From an uncultured Alphaproteobacteria bacterium (GTDB lineage Bacteria > Pseudomonadota > Alphaproteobacteria > RF32 > CAG-239), in contig CALXRS010000008.1 of NCBI GenBank assembly GCA_944390915.1, forward strand, positions 1 through 63,520: a stretch of DNA of 63,520 nucleotides, in the 5' to 3' direction. How positions within the stretch are numbered: position 1 is the stretch's first letter; each line of letters opens with the position of its first letter. The position numbers were made by a program, and so were the translations under genes. Shown piece by piece: positions 8,743 through 17,360 of the stretch. Below the pieces are notes generated by a model. It did not search any database, was not told the DNA's origin, and saw nothing but the letters and a program-made list of their open reading frames with translations.

Positions 8743-9762
8743 ATGAAAAAAATTCTGACAATAATTGTTTTGGGAATATCACTGTTTTGGGGAGAAAATA
8801 CCATGGCTACCGAAGCCTTGAACATAAAACAGCAAGCCATTGCCGAAGCGGCGTCTTATGCCGCCCGCGGCAATCAGGACGGATTGAAACGGGCTTTGAT
8901 TAAAGGGCTTGACAACGGCGTAACCGTTAACGAATTTAAGGAAATTCTGGTACAGGTATATGCTTACTGCGGTTTTCCGCGCAGTTTGAATGCCTTGACC
9001 ACGCTGATGCAGGTAACGGAGGCGCGCGGCAGCAAAGACGATGCCGGCGCTCTGCCCGGCGCAAAACCGACCGGAAGCGCTCTGGAATATGGTGCGGCCA
9101 ACCAAACCAGGCTGATCGGGGCGCCGGTTTCCGGCAAACTGTATGAATTTGCGCCGGCCATAGACGAATTTTTGAAAGCCCATTTGTTCGGAGATATTTT
9201 TGCCCGTGACAATGTGGACTGGCAAACAAGAGAACTGGCCACCATTGCCATGCTGGCCTCAATGGAAAATACGCAAAGCCAGCTGGAAAGTCACATAAAA
9301 ATCGGTCGGCACAACGGTCTGAGCGAAGCGCAGGTGGCGGAAATTCTGGCTATTGCCGACCAAACGGGCGTTGACGACGTTTTGTTCGGCAAAGGCGGCG
9401 AAAATACGGCTTATGCCAAATATTTTATCGGCACCAGCTATTTGCAGCCGTTGACCCGGGACGGCGTCGGCATTTCCAACGTTACTTTCGAGCCGAAATG
9501 CCGCAACAACTGGCATATCCACCACAAAGGCGGGCAGATTTTACTGGTCGTTGCCGGCCGCGGCTGGTATCAGGAATGGGGCAAACCGGCACAGGAACTG
9601 CATCCGGGCGATGTGGTCAACATTCCGCCGGAAGTCAAACATTGGCACGGCGCGGCCAAAGACAGCTGGTTTACGCATATTGCCGTGGCCGTTCCGGCCG
9701 AAGGAGCCTCCAACGAATGGCTGGAAGAAGTGAGCGATGAGGAATATGACAAGTTAAAATAA
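8743..9762 (+). CDS. Exported carboxymuconolactone decarboxylase-like protein with C-terminal cupin
   Basis: 339 residues. A signal peptide (MKKILTIIVLGISLFWGENT, cut near MATEA) suggests a periplasmic location. Two carboxymuconolactone-decarboxylase/AhpD-like helical modules follow, at about 28-100 (with YAYCGFPRSLNAL) and 150-215 (with ELATIAMLASME). A cupin barrel occupies about 250-330, with metal-ligand motifs WHIHHKGGQ and PPEVKHWHGA. Each module is common, but the exported fusion is less so. The CMD part lacks a clear CxxC of AhpD type, so peroxidase activity is doubtful. In Bacillus, a CMD-like gene (yraC) is under the MerR-type aldehyde regulator AdhR, which fits the promoter here. 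Substrate unknown. Confidence 0.82.
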   Translation: MKKILTIIVLGISLFWGENTMATEALNIKQQAIAEAASYAARGNQDGLKRALIKGLDNGVTVNEFKEILVQVYAYCGFPRSLNALTTLMQVTEARGSKDDAGALPGAKPTGSALEYGAANQTRLIGAPVSGKLYEFAPAIDEFLKAHLFGDIFARDNVDWQTRELATIAMLASMENTQSQLESHIKIGRHNGLSEAQVAEILAIADQTGVDDVLFGKGGENTAYAKYFIGTSYLQPLTRDGVGISNVTFEPKCRNNWHIHHKGGQILLVVAGRGWYQEWGKPAQELHPGDVVNIPPEVKHWHGAAKDSWFTHIAVAVPAEGASNEWLEEVSDEEYDKLK

Positions 9763-9783
9763 ACATATTTTCGGCATCGGGAC

Positions 9784-9816
9784 AAAAGCCGCATCCGACA
9801 ACGGACGCGGCTTTTG
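9784..9816 (+). terminator. Rho-independent terminator
   Basis: Stem AAAAGCCGC / GCGGCTTTT extended by ATCCG/CGGAC pairing around ACAA. It ends the DUF362-cupin unit. Confidence 0.75.
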
Positions 9817-9930
9817 CGGAATAAAAACGAAAGATTGCGCCCAAACCCTGTCGTTTGCGGGAAATTTATTGACGACAGGCAAAAAAAACGCTGCCTTTTT
9901 GAGGGGCGGCGTTTGCGTTGTGAACGGATT

Positions 9931-10668
9931 TTATTTGATGTCTTCAATCAGGAGTTCACTCGGCGCGGTTGTTTCGGTGTTTTCGATCATATAAGACACT
10001 TTTTTGACAACCGGTCTGGTGGCAACCACGGTTTTTACCTTTTTGACTGCCGGACGGGTAACCACGGTTTTAACTTTTTTGACCGCCGGGCGGGTTACGA
10101 CCGTCTTGACCTCCGTTGCCGGCACAACCTCGGTGTGGCTGACAACCTGCTGATTGATGACCGGCTCTTTTTCATAAGTGACAGTTGAGGTCGTTTTGGG
10201 TTCAAAAACAGTGGTGTAGGTGGTCTTTTTATAAATGACTTCCACCGGTTCGCGGGTTTGGCGCACAATCGGCTCGCAGCCGTTGCAGGCATCGCCGCTG
10301 ACAATGGTGGCGGTGGCAGCCGGTACGACAACGGGCGCCGGCACGGGGGCGGGAGCCTCAACTTTCACCACGGTTACGGGAACCGGAGCCGGATGGGGCG
10401 CGGGATGCGGCGCCGGATGACGAACGGCCACATACGGATCCTGGGCAACCATGCGGATGCGGCTGCGGGACAGCGGACGTTGTTCAACCCGTTTTTCGCG
10501 CACGTAAACTTTTTCGTCAACGGGGGCTTTGCGCGTTTCTTTTTTGACCGAGCAGTTTTTGGGGGCATAGAGATGGTCGTCGCAATCCTGATCATATTGT
10601 TTGTAGATGGATCCTTCCACACAGGCGCATAAAAGGAATATAAGGGAGAATGCAAATAGCTTTTTCAT
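9931..10668 (-). CDS. Repeat-rich lipoprotein, unknown function
   Basis: 245 residues from the ATG at 10668. The signal peptide ends in the lipobox LLCAC. The mature part has a Cys-containing N-terminal stretch, then a His/Pro/Ala run (HPAPHPAPHPAPVPV, about residue 85) and a Val/Pro segment. Near the C-terminus there are three near-identical copies of TRPAVKKVKTVV (about 190-225). The Pro- and Lys-rich composition suggests an extended envelope tether, perhaps touching peptidoglycan. That is inference, and I recognise no family. A tandem TTGACA promoter lies upstream. Confidence 0.7.
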   Translation of the reverse strand: MKKLFAFSLIFLLCACVEGSIYKQYDQDCDDHLYAPKNCSVKKETRKAPVDEKVYVREKRVEQRPLSRSRIRMVAQDPYVAVRHPAPHPAPHPAPVPVTVVKVEAPAPVPAPVVVPAATATIVSGDACNGCEPIVRQTREPVEVIYKKTTYTTVFEPKTTSTVTYEKEPVINQQVVSHTEVVPATEVKTVVTRPAVKKVKTVVTRPAVKKVKTVVATRPVVKKVSYMIENTETTAPSELLIEDIK

Positions 10669-10732
10669 GTTTTTCTCTTTCAATGTTTAAATCGTTGCCG
10701 GATAAATACGGATTCTTCAAAGTTTAGTTATA

Positions 10733-10760
10733 ACTATAATCTTTTTTTCTAATTTGTCAA
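10733..10760 (-). promoter_or_regulatory. Sigma-70 type promoter of the repeat lipoprotein
   Basis: Minus strand TTGACA (10760-10755), 16-base spacer, TATAGT (10738-10733). A second TTGACA lies at 10771-10766. Confidence 0.6.
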
Positions 10761-10931
10761 TTAATTTGTCAAATTTCCGTTTATAAATTTATCTTTGGAT
10801 ATAATATTGTAAACCATAATTTAAACCTTTGCGTGTTAAAAAGAAGCGAGTCAGGCTGTCGCAAAAATTTTGTTTGCCGAGGCAAGACTGCGTATTTTCG
10901 ATGAAAAACCGGATAAGGTAGGAGAAATTTT

Positions 10932-13769
10932 ATGGTGAGAAAAGGATGGTTGTATGTTTTGGCAGCCGTTTTATGCACAACCCAGAGCGTCTATGCCGCA
11001 ACAGCCCATGAAAATCTGGCGCTTTCCGTTTATAATCATGCCCACTACAGCAATCGCTTGGCTTTGGAACGTCTGAAGAGAAACGGTTACTCGCTGGATG
11101 CCGTTGATGCCGAGGGCAATACGGCCTTATGTATAGCCATGCTGCGCAAAGACGAAGCAGCTTACGGTCTGCTGCGTCAACTGGGAGCAAATATTTCTCA
11201 CGCTTGCGTAAAAAGACTGGAGGTTGCCAAGCGTCCCGTCGATTCTAAGCTGTTGGCGTGGAATATAGGGCCGACCACCTATCTCGGCGCGGCCGTGCTG
11301 ACGGGCGGAATATTGGCGGCGGCCTCAAGCGGCGGCGGTGGCGGTTCCGATGATGATCCCGTTATCGAAAATCCGTCCGAAGAAAATCCGGAAGACGTGA
11401 TTACGCCGATGTCGGCTGCCGATTTTGAAACCGAAGAATATGCCGGCGGCAACTTTTTGCCGCAGATAAACGCCTCGGCCGCCTATGCCCGCTACTATTC
11501 GTACAACAATACGCAGGGCACTCTTGTTTCCTCGCTGGATTATGTCGCCGTCGGCGTGATCGATACCGGCGTTTACGGTGCTCACCCCGCTTTTGAGGGA
11601 AAAGACATAGTCGGTGTCAACTATGACTACGGCCCCTGCCGGAACGGCGACAGCACCAACTGCTGGCGCTGGGATGCCGACAGCAAAAAAGCCGTTCTGA
11701 ATCTGAGCAGCGGCATATCTTACAGCATAACCGTCGGTGACGGAACGGAGGATGATTATAACGAATGGGCAAACGGTTATGACGAAGGTTATGACTGGGA
11801 TGCGGTTAAAGACAGCGAAACCAATTATTATCCGGATTCGGACGAAATCCACGGCACGCACGTGGCGGGTATTATTGCCGCCAACAAAGACAACGACAAC
11901 ATGCACGGCGTGGCTTTTGAAAACGCGGCCATCATTGCCGCCCGGTATGATTTGATGTCGCCGGTGGACGCTCCGGTGCGTGATCTGATAGATTTGGGTG
12001 CGCAGGTGATTAATTTCAGTTTCGGCATAGAAGCCAATGATACGCTGAATGCTTCCACGGCGCCGTTCTTGGCCTCTATATTTTCCGGAGTTTTGGACGA
12101 TTATCTGGATATTGTCGATTATCAGATAGAAAATAACGTCGTTTTTGTGATGTCCGCCGGCAACGAAAAATATGAGCAGCCAGGGGTGATAAACGGTTTG
12201 CCGTTGCTGGAAGAATACAAAGAAGGGCTCGACGGCCTGTTTATTACCGTGGTGGCGGTGGACGGCAACAATGAAATTGCCGATTTTTCCAATCGCTGCG
12301 GTGCGGCACAGGGTTATTGTTTGGCCGCTCCCGGGGTAGGCATTTGGTCGCCGATTCCCGGCGAGGGGTCTGAAGGCGAATATTATTACGGCGAATTGGA
12401 CGGCACGTCAATGGCCGCTCCGGTGGTTACCGGCAGTGTGGCTTTTCTGCTGGCCGCCTATCCCCATATGACGCCGCAGGAAGTGGTGCACCTTTTGTTT
12501 GAAACGGCAACCGATCTCGGCGATCCGGGAGTGGATGAAGTTTACGGCCACGGGTTGGTAAATCTTGGCGCGGCAGCCGAGCCGCAGGGAGAACTGGAAA
12601 TTGCCACCTCCGGCAGCGTGGACGGCAGCTTTGTTCCCGTTCGGGCAACCAGTATGAGCGTGCCGGCGGTGTTTAAGAGCGCGATGTTGGCCAAAATGCC
12701 CGCCAAGCTGACGGTGTTTGACAAATATAAGCGCCCCTATGCCATGCCGATGGCGTCTCTTATCCGAACAACCCACAGCGGCGAGCGCAATTTTAAGAAC
12801 GATTTATATGCCTTTTCGCGCTATCAGGCCAAACGTACGGTTGACGCCGGCAACGGGCTGAGTTTTTCCTTTGCGCCGGCGGCTCTGTCGACTTCGCCGA
12901 CCGGGCTGGGGACGATGGAAGTCCGCTTTGACGGCGGCAACGGTCAGGTTACCGGTTTTTACTATACCGAAAACACGCTTTACAACCACGACCGTTATTT
13001 TGAAAAAACGCTGGCCAATCCGTTCATGGCCATGAATTCGGCATACGGCGTCTACAACAGCTATGCTTTGGGCGAAGGATTGCGGGCAACGTTTGGTTTT
13101 GCCACCGGCGAAAACGGTCTTTACGACGGCAGCGAAGACGACAATGACCGCGAATTTGACGACCGCGCTTATGGCCTTAATTCCGAAGTTTCGTGGAAGG
13201 CGACGGAAAACTTTACGCTTACCGCGGCCAGCGGCGTGCTTTATGAGGACAACGCTTTGCTCGGGTTGAACGGTACCGGCGGTTTTGACGTCGGTGATTC
13301 CGGCACCTATTATGCCGGCCTGGTGCTGACCTGGTCGCCGCTGCAAAACTTTTATCTGAGCGGCGCCTGGTATCAGGGGTGGACGGATGCCGGCAGTCTT
13401 GCTTCCGACCTGATGCAGACCGGACGGCTGATGAGCGACAGCTTTGCCCTTGACGCGCACTGGCAATACAACAGGACGGATGTCGTCGGTTTGCAGTTTT
13501 CCTCGCCGCTGCGCATATATAAAGGCAAGGCGCGTTTCAATTTGCCGGTCGGGCGCGACAACTATTCCGACGCCGTTTATCGCGAAAGCTATTCGGCAAG
13601 CCTCAAGCCCGATGCCAGAGAATACAGGTTTTCGCTCTATCATGACCGGCAGCTCAACGAGGATATGAGCCTTAAGCTGCAGGCCGACATGCGTCTTAAC
13701 CCCGATCATCAGAAAGACGCCGAAACGGATTATCGGGTTATGTTCGGTTTCAGCTGGACTTTTAACTGA
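10932..13769 (+). CDS. Subtilisin-like (S8) autotransporter protease
   Basis: 945 residues. A signal peptide (to about 23) is followed by an ankyrin-like region (about 25-100, with NGYSLDAVDAEGNTALCIAM). A hydrophobic segment (108-131) then leads into a Gly/Asp linker. The S8 protease domain has the complete triad: Asp211 in GVIDTGVYGAHP, His307 in HGTHVAG and Ser493 in GTSMAAP, with oxyanion-hole Asn411 in SAGN. From about 650 on there is an autotransporter beta-barrel ending in GFSWTFN. It should cross the outer membrane as a type V system and act at the surface or be released. The start follows AGGAGA. The ankyrin-like N-terminus is unusual for the class. Confidence 0.9.
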   Translation: MVRKGWLYVLAAVLCTTQSVYAATAHENLALSVYNHAHYSNRLALERLKRNGYSLDAVDAEGNTALCIAMLRKDEAAYGLLRQLGANISHACVKRLEVAKRPVDSKLLAWNIGPTTYLGAAVLTGGILAAASSGGGGGSDDDPVIENPSEENPEDVITPMSAADFETEEYAGGNFLPQINASAAYARYYSYNNTQGTLVSSLDYVAVGVIDTGVYGAHPAFEGKDIVGVNYDYGPCRNGDSTNCWRWDADSKKAVLNLSSGISYSITVGDGTEDDYNEWANGYDEGYDWDAVKDSETNYYPDSDEIHGTHVAGIIAANKDNDNMHGVAFENAAIIAARYDLMSPVDAPVRDLIDLGAQVINFSFGIEANDTLNASTAPFLASIFSGVLDDYLDIVDYQIENNVVFVMSAGNEKYEQPGVINGLPLLEEYKEGLDGLFITVVAVDGNNEIADFSNRCGAAQGYCLAAPGVGIWSPIPGEGSEGEYYYGELDGTSMAAPVVTGSVAFLLAAYPHMTPQEVVHLLFETATDLGDPGVDEVYGHGLVNLGAAAEPQGELEIATSGSVDGSFVPVRATSMSVPAVFKSAMLAKMPAKLTVFDKYKRPYAMPMASLIRTTHSGERNFKNDLYAFSRYQAKRTVDAGNGLSFSFAPAALSTSPTGLGTMEVRFDGGNGQVTGFYYTENTLYNHDRYFEKTLANPFMAMNSAYGVYNSYALGEGLRATFGFATGENGLYDGSEDDNDREFDDRAYGLNSEVSWKATENFTLTAASGVLYEDNALLGLNGTGGFDVGDSGTYYAGLVLTWSPLQNFYLSGAWYQGWTDAGSLASDLMQTGRLMSDSFALDAHWQYNRTDVVGLQFSSPLRIYKGKARFNLPVGRDNYSDAVYRESYSASLKPDAREYRFSLYHDRQLNEDMSLKLQADMRLNPDHQKDAETDYRVMFGFSWTFN

Positions 13770-13790
13770 GGGGCAAAAACGGCGACAACG

Positions 13791-13819
13791 AAAAAGACGG
13801 CTTATCGGCCGTCTTTTTT
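13791..13819. terminator. Bidirectional terminator
   Basis: 11-bp stem AAAAAGACGGC / GCCGTCTTTTT with a 6-base loop and A/T flanks on both sides. It sits between the convergent protease and cca genes and overlaps the last codons of cca. Confidence 0.85.
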
Positions 13820-15052
13820 ATGTGTGTTCGGAAACAGCAGCGTTTGCACCCGACGGATGCGAAACTCGCGGTAAAGCTCGCCGAAATGCCCGTCTTTCGG
13901 CAGCTCCGCAAACCGCGGCATGTCGGTTGCCCGAATGTCCGCAAGGATTTTTGCCACCCGATGCAAGGTGTCGGCATTTTGGTTAAAGAGTTTCTTTTCT
14001 TCGTCGCCGACGGTAACCGCGCGACCGAGCATGTCGGCGCGGCAGACAGCGATATAGTCGTCGATGTCGCCGCCCGATTGCATCAGGTCTTCGCAAAAGT
14101 CAACCAGCGTTCCCGGTCTCATTTCCGGAATTTTGCAAAATTTCATATGCAGCCGGCAGACGGTTTTGGCAAAGGCGTGCCAGCGGTTGGGAACTTTCAG
14201 GCGGCGGCAGATGCCGTCAATGAGCGGCAGCCCGTTTTGTTCGTGCAGGTAGTGCGAGGGCAGAATTTCCGCCGGTGTCATCGTTTTGCCGATGTCGTGC
14301 AGCAAAATGCCGAAACGTACGAGGGCAGAGGCGTCCGCGGCCTGTTTTAGAGCCAGAAGAGTGTGAGCGCCGCTGTTTTTTTCCGGGTGGTGGTCGGTGC
14401 GTTCGGGAGTTGCCCACAGGCGGTCGACCTCAGGCAGCACGGCTTGCAGGGCGCCGGTTTGGCGGGCGGTTTCCAGAAAACGCGGAAAACCCGGAAAACG
14501 AAGCGCCTTTTCCAATTCTTTCCATACCCGTTCGGGGGTAAGGTGGGCAAGCATGCCCGCCGCCGTCATTCGTCGCACCAGAGCAAGCGTTTCTTCCGCG
14601 GGCGAAAAATCGAGCTGCGCGGCAAAACGGCACAGCCGCAGGATGCGCAGCGGGTCTTCCTGAAAATGTTCGCCGTTGACATGGCGGAGAATATGCCTGT
14701 CGATGTCTTTGCGGCCGTCAAAGGGGTCTATATATTCGCCCGTTTCGGGGTCACGGGCAATGGCATTACAGGTAAAGTCGCGCCTTATCAGGTCTTCTTC
14801 AAGGGTAACTTCCGGACCGAAAACAAAACGAAAATCGCGGTGACCGCAGCCGGTTTTTATTTCTTTGCGGGCAAGAGCGTATTCCTCGCCGGTATCAGGA
14901 TGCAAGAAAACCGGAAAATCTTTGCCGACTCTTCGGAATCCGAGAGCAAGCATCTGTTCGGGCGTGCTGCCGACAACCACATAGTCAAAATCTTCTGGCT
15001 TTTGTCCGCGCAGCCCGTCACGCACGGCGCCGCCGACCTGATAAATTTTCAT
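13802..15052 (-). CDS. cca: CCA-adding tRNA nucleotidyltransferase with HD domain
   Basis: Adds or repairs the 3' CCA end of tRNAs. 416 residues. The N-terminus MKIYQVGGAVRDGLRG is followed by DFDYVVVGSTPEQM, the nucleotidyltransferase metal site. EEDLIRRDFTCNAIA and EDPLRILRLCRFAA are the class II CCA-enzyme motifs. An HD domain (LLHDIGKTMTPAE) covers the C-terminal half. Sequence and length match the E. coli type Cca (412 residues, with HD phosphohydrolase activity) rather than the form usual in alphaproteobacteria. The start overlaps a small coupled ORF by 3 bases. Confidence 0.92.
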   Translation of the reverse strand: MKIYQVGGAVRDGLRGQKPEDFDYVVVGSTPEQMLALGFRRVGKDFPVFLHPDTGEEYALARKEIKTGCGHRDFRFVFGPEVTLEEDLIRRDFTCNAIARDPETGEYIDPFDGRKDIDRHILRHVNGEHFQEDPLRILRLCRFAAQLDFSPAEETLALVRRMTAAGMLAHLTPERVWKELEKALRFPGFPRFLETARQTGALQAVLPEVDRLWATPERTDHHPEKNSGAHTLLALKQAADASALVRFGILLHDIGKTMTPAEILPSHYLHEQNGLPLIDGICRRLKVPNRWHAFAKTVCRLHMKFCKIPEMRPGTLVDFCEDLMQSGGDIDDYIAVCRADMLGRAVTVGDEEKKLFNQNADTLHRVAKILADIRATDMPRFAELPKDGHFGELYREFRIRRVQTLLFPNTHKKDGR

Positions 15053-15147
15053 GAAGCATCTCCTGTCAGCAGTTTGCGCAGGTAAGCGTTGAGCGGCGGC
15101 TGTCGGTCGTGTAAAAAATTTTTTATGTTTTCCTGAGCGGTCGTCAT
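15049..15147 (-). CDS. Small ORF (32 aa) coupled between flavoprotein gene and cca
   Basis: The ATG at 15147 overlaps the stop of the upstream oxidoreductase gene (ATGA overlap), and its own stop overlaps the cca ATG in the same way. The product begins MTTAQENIKNFLHDRQPPL and is mostly helical and basic. There is no clear ribosome-binding site of its own, so translation would depend on termination of the upstream gene. It may be a real microprotein or only a translational bridge. No family recognised. Confidence 0.5.
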   Translation of the reverse strand: MTTAQENIKNFLHDRQPPLNAYLRKLLTGDAS

Positions 15148-16358
15148 GACTTTTGGCTTTCGGGCGATTGTTCGGCGGCGGGCTCTTTGGTCAGACCGGC
15201 ATCCAGACGGGCGGCGGCCTCGCGGCCGGAAGCCAGCGCTTCAACGATGGTCGAACCGCCGTGCTTGCAGTCGCCGGCATAGATAATCAGTTCGGAATCG
15301 GCCTGCCGCGGCGCGGTGCTGCCGATGGCACGCACTACCAGACTGAACCCGGGACGGGCGATCGTGGTGTCGGGAATTTCTTCCGGCCGTCCTCGGTTGA
15401 GACGGTTTTTGCAGGTATAAAGAGTGATAAGCGCGCCGTCCATGCCGATTTTTTTGATTTTGGTCATGGAGGTGAGGTCTACGCCGGCATCAAGCAGTGA
15501 TTTTCTTTCTTCCGCGGTAACCCGCATGTCTCCCACGCGCCGACGGATAAACATTTCGACGTTTTCGGCGCCATTGGCCACGGCCGTCAGTGCGCAGTCG
15601 GTTGCCACCGCGCCGCCGCCGATCACGGCGACGTTGCCGTTTGTTTTATATTGTTCCGGCCGACGGAGATAATCAAGATAGGAAACGGCATATTCTTCGC
15701 CTTCCACCCCGAGGTCGATGCCGTCGGGTTCGCCGGTGGCGACGATAACGCCGGCAAAACCTTCGGCAAGGAGCCGTTCGGGGTTGTCAACCGGCGCGTT
15801 TAAGCGCAGTTCGATGGTTTCCGGGTCGTTGACGAATTGCCAGTCTTTTTCGATGACGGCAAAGGGCAGCCGGCTGTCGGGAATGAGATTCAGGGCGCCG
15901 CCGATTTTTTCAAAACCCTCGAACAGGGTAACCAGGTACCCCAGTTTGGACAGTTCGGAAGTGGCGGCAATACCGGCCGGGCCGGCGCCGATGACGGCAA
16001 TCTTTTTGCCGTTGGCGGGCAGTTTCGGGTGTGCGGCATTTTCCGCCGTACGGTATTTTTCCAAAATGGTGGCCTGTACCCGGGGAATGTTAATCGGAAA
16101 ATCGATGGCCGTGCGGGTGCAGGCGCGCATGCAGAATTTGTCCGGACAAATCAGTCCGCAGGTTTGTCCCATCGGGTTGTAGCGGGTAATGGCTTCCACC
16201 GCGCCGGCAAAATCGCCTTCCTTTGCTCTGGCGATAAATTCGCGCGGGTTGCAGTTGACGGGGCAGGCGTTCATGCAGGGTTGGGTTTTGCAGTTGAGGC
16301 AGCGGCCAAGTTCCGCAACCAGCTGTGCCCGGCTCAGGTAGAGATTTTTGTTTGTCAT
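15144..16358 (-). CDS. FAD/NAD-dependent Fe-S oxidoreductase, PreT/GltD-like
   Basis: 404 residues. The N-terminal alpha-helical Fe-S domain carries the Cys pattern CLNCKTQPCMNACPVNC and a second group CGLICPDKFCMRAC. This is the dihydropyrimidine-dehydrogenase / glutamate synthase small-subunit domain that holds two [4Fe-4S] clusters. A FAD-binding GAGPAG (about 124) and a NAD(P)-binding GGGAVATD (about 250) follow. The best analogue is E. coli PreT, which passes electrons from NAD(P)H to PreA. No PreA, GltB or other acceptor gene is adjacent, so the partner and substrate stay open. Confidence 0.8.
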   Translation of the reverse strand: MTNKNLYLSRAQLVAELGRCLNCKTQPCMNACPVNCNPREFIARAKEGDFAGAVEAITRYNPMGQTCGLICPDKFCMRACTRTAIDFPINIPRVQATILEKYRTAENAAHPKLPANGKKIAVIGAGPAGIAATSELSKLGYLVTLFEGFEKIGGALNLIPDSRLPFAVIEKDWQFVNDPETIELRLNAPVDNPERLLAEGFAGVIVATGEPDGIDLGVEGEEYAVSYLDYLRRPEQYKTNGNVAVIGGGAVATDCALTAVANGAENVEMFIRRRVGDMRVTAEERKSLLDAGVDLTSMTKIKKIGMDGALITLYTCKNRLNRGRPEEIPDTTIARPGFSLVVRAIGSTAPRQADSELIIYAGDCKHGGSTIVEALASGREAAARLDAGLTKEPAAEQSPESQKS

Positions 16359-16439
16359 TTTAACTTATCCGCAATTATTCCTGCTTATAATTTACGCCAT
16401 CTAAGCAGAGATAAGTCAAGTTTTTTTTAAGGATAAAAA

Positions 16440-17276
16440 ATGGCAAGAAAAATTTTATTTTGGCTGGGAGGCGTTGCGGCAGCGGCGGGGATATATTTGG
16501 TCTGTCTTTATGCCGTGCAGGACAAGCTTATTTTTTATCCCGACAGGTTTTATGTCGGGCCGTCGGCGGCGGGCACGCCGGATTTTGCCGAGCATCCGCT
16601 GGTAACCGCGGACGGGCATTTGCAAATGGCGTGGTATGCCAAAGGCAGGCCGGACAGACCGGCTATTCTCTTTTTCCACGGCAACGCGGGACAGATAGCT
16701 CTTTTTGCGCCGCATCTGCAGGCCTACGTTGAGGCCGGATTTTCGGTTTTTATGCCGGAATACCGCGGGTTTGCCACCAGCGGCGGCGAGCTTGAAGAAG
16801 ATACGATGTATGCCGACGCCGTAACCGCGTTTGACTATCTGCACAACCGGCTGGGGCATGAAAAAATTGTCGTTTTCGGCTATTCGATGGGGACGGCGCC
16901 GGCTTCGGCGCTGGCAAAATTCCGGCAGCCGGCGGCGGTGATGCTGGCCGCGCCGTTTTATTCACTGAGGCGGGAAGTGGCCGACAAACCGGTGCCGTTT
17001 GCGGTTTGGGTGCTCAAAAACGAACTGCCGTCTTACCGTTTTATTGCCGAATATCAGGGGCCGTTGCTTATTGTGCACGGACGGGAGGACAAACTGATTT
17101 TGCCCGCCCACGGACAGGATTTGTATAATCTTTCGCCCGCAAAAGACAAGGAGTTTCGTCCGGTTGACGGCGTCGACCATAATCTTTTGTTTTTTGACGA
17201 CGCCAATCATCGGATTATGCTTGACTGGTTGAATGACAGATTTGCCGCCGGTGCCCGGAGCAAAAAGCGAGCATAA
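16440..17276 (+). CDS. Membrane-anchored alpha/beta hydrolase (BEM46/ABHD13-like)
   Basis: 278 residues. One N-terminal hydrophobic helix (about 6-28) anchors a soluble alpha/beta-hydrolase domain. Visible motifs are the oxyanion strand FFHGNAG, the nucleophile elbow GYSMG, the acid in GREDKLI and the catalytic His in VDHNLLF. The order and spacing fit the BEM46/ABHD13 group. Esterase or lipase-like activity is likely and the substrate is unknown. It is divergent from the PreT-like gene. Confidence 0.82.
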   Translation: MARKILFWLGGVAAAAGIYLVCLYAVQDKLIFYPDRFYVGPSAAGTPDFAEHPLVTADGHLQMAWYAKGRPDRPAILFFHGNAGQIALFAPHLQAYVEAGFSVFMPEYRGFATSGGELEEDTMYADAVTAFDYLHNRLGHEKIVVFGYSMGTAPASALAKFRQPAAVMLAAPFYSLRREVADKPVPFAVWVLKNELPSYRFIAEYQGPLLIVHGREDKLILPAHGQDLYNLSPAKDKEFRPVDGVDHNLLFFDDANHRIMLDWLNDRFAAGARSKKRA

Positions 17277-17360
17277 AAAGGCTTGAGAAAAAATCAAATT
17301 GCGCTATTGTTCAAAAAAAGATTCATCAACCAATGTTTTAATGAAGTTAAGAGGAAAAAA

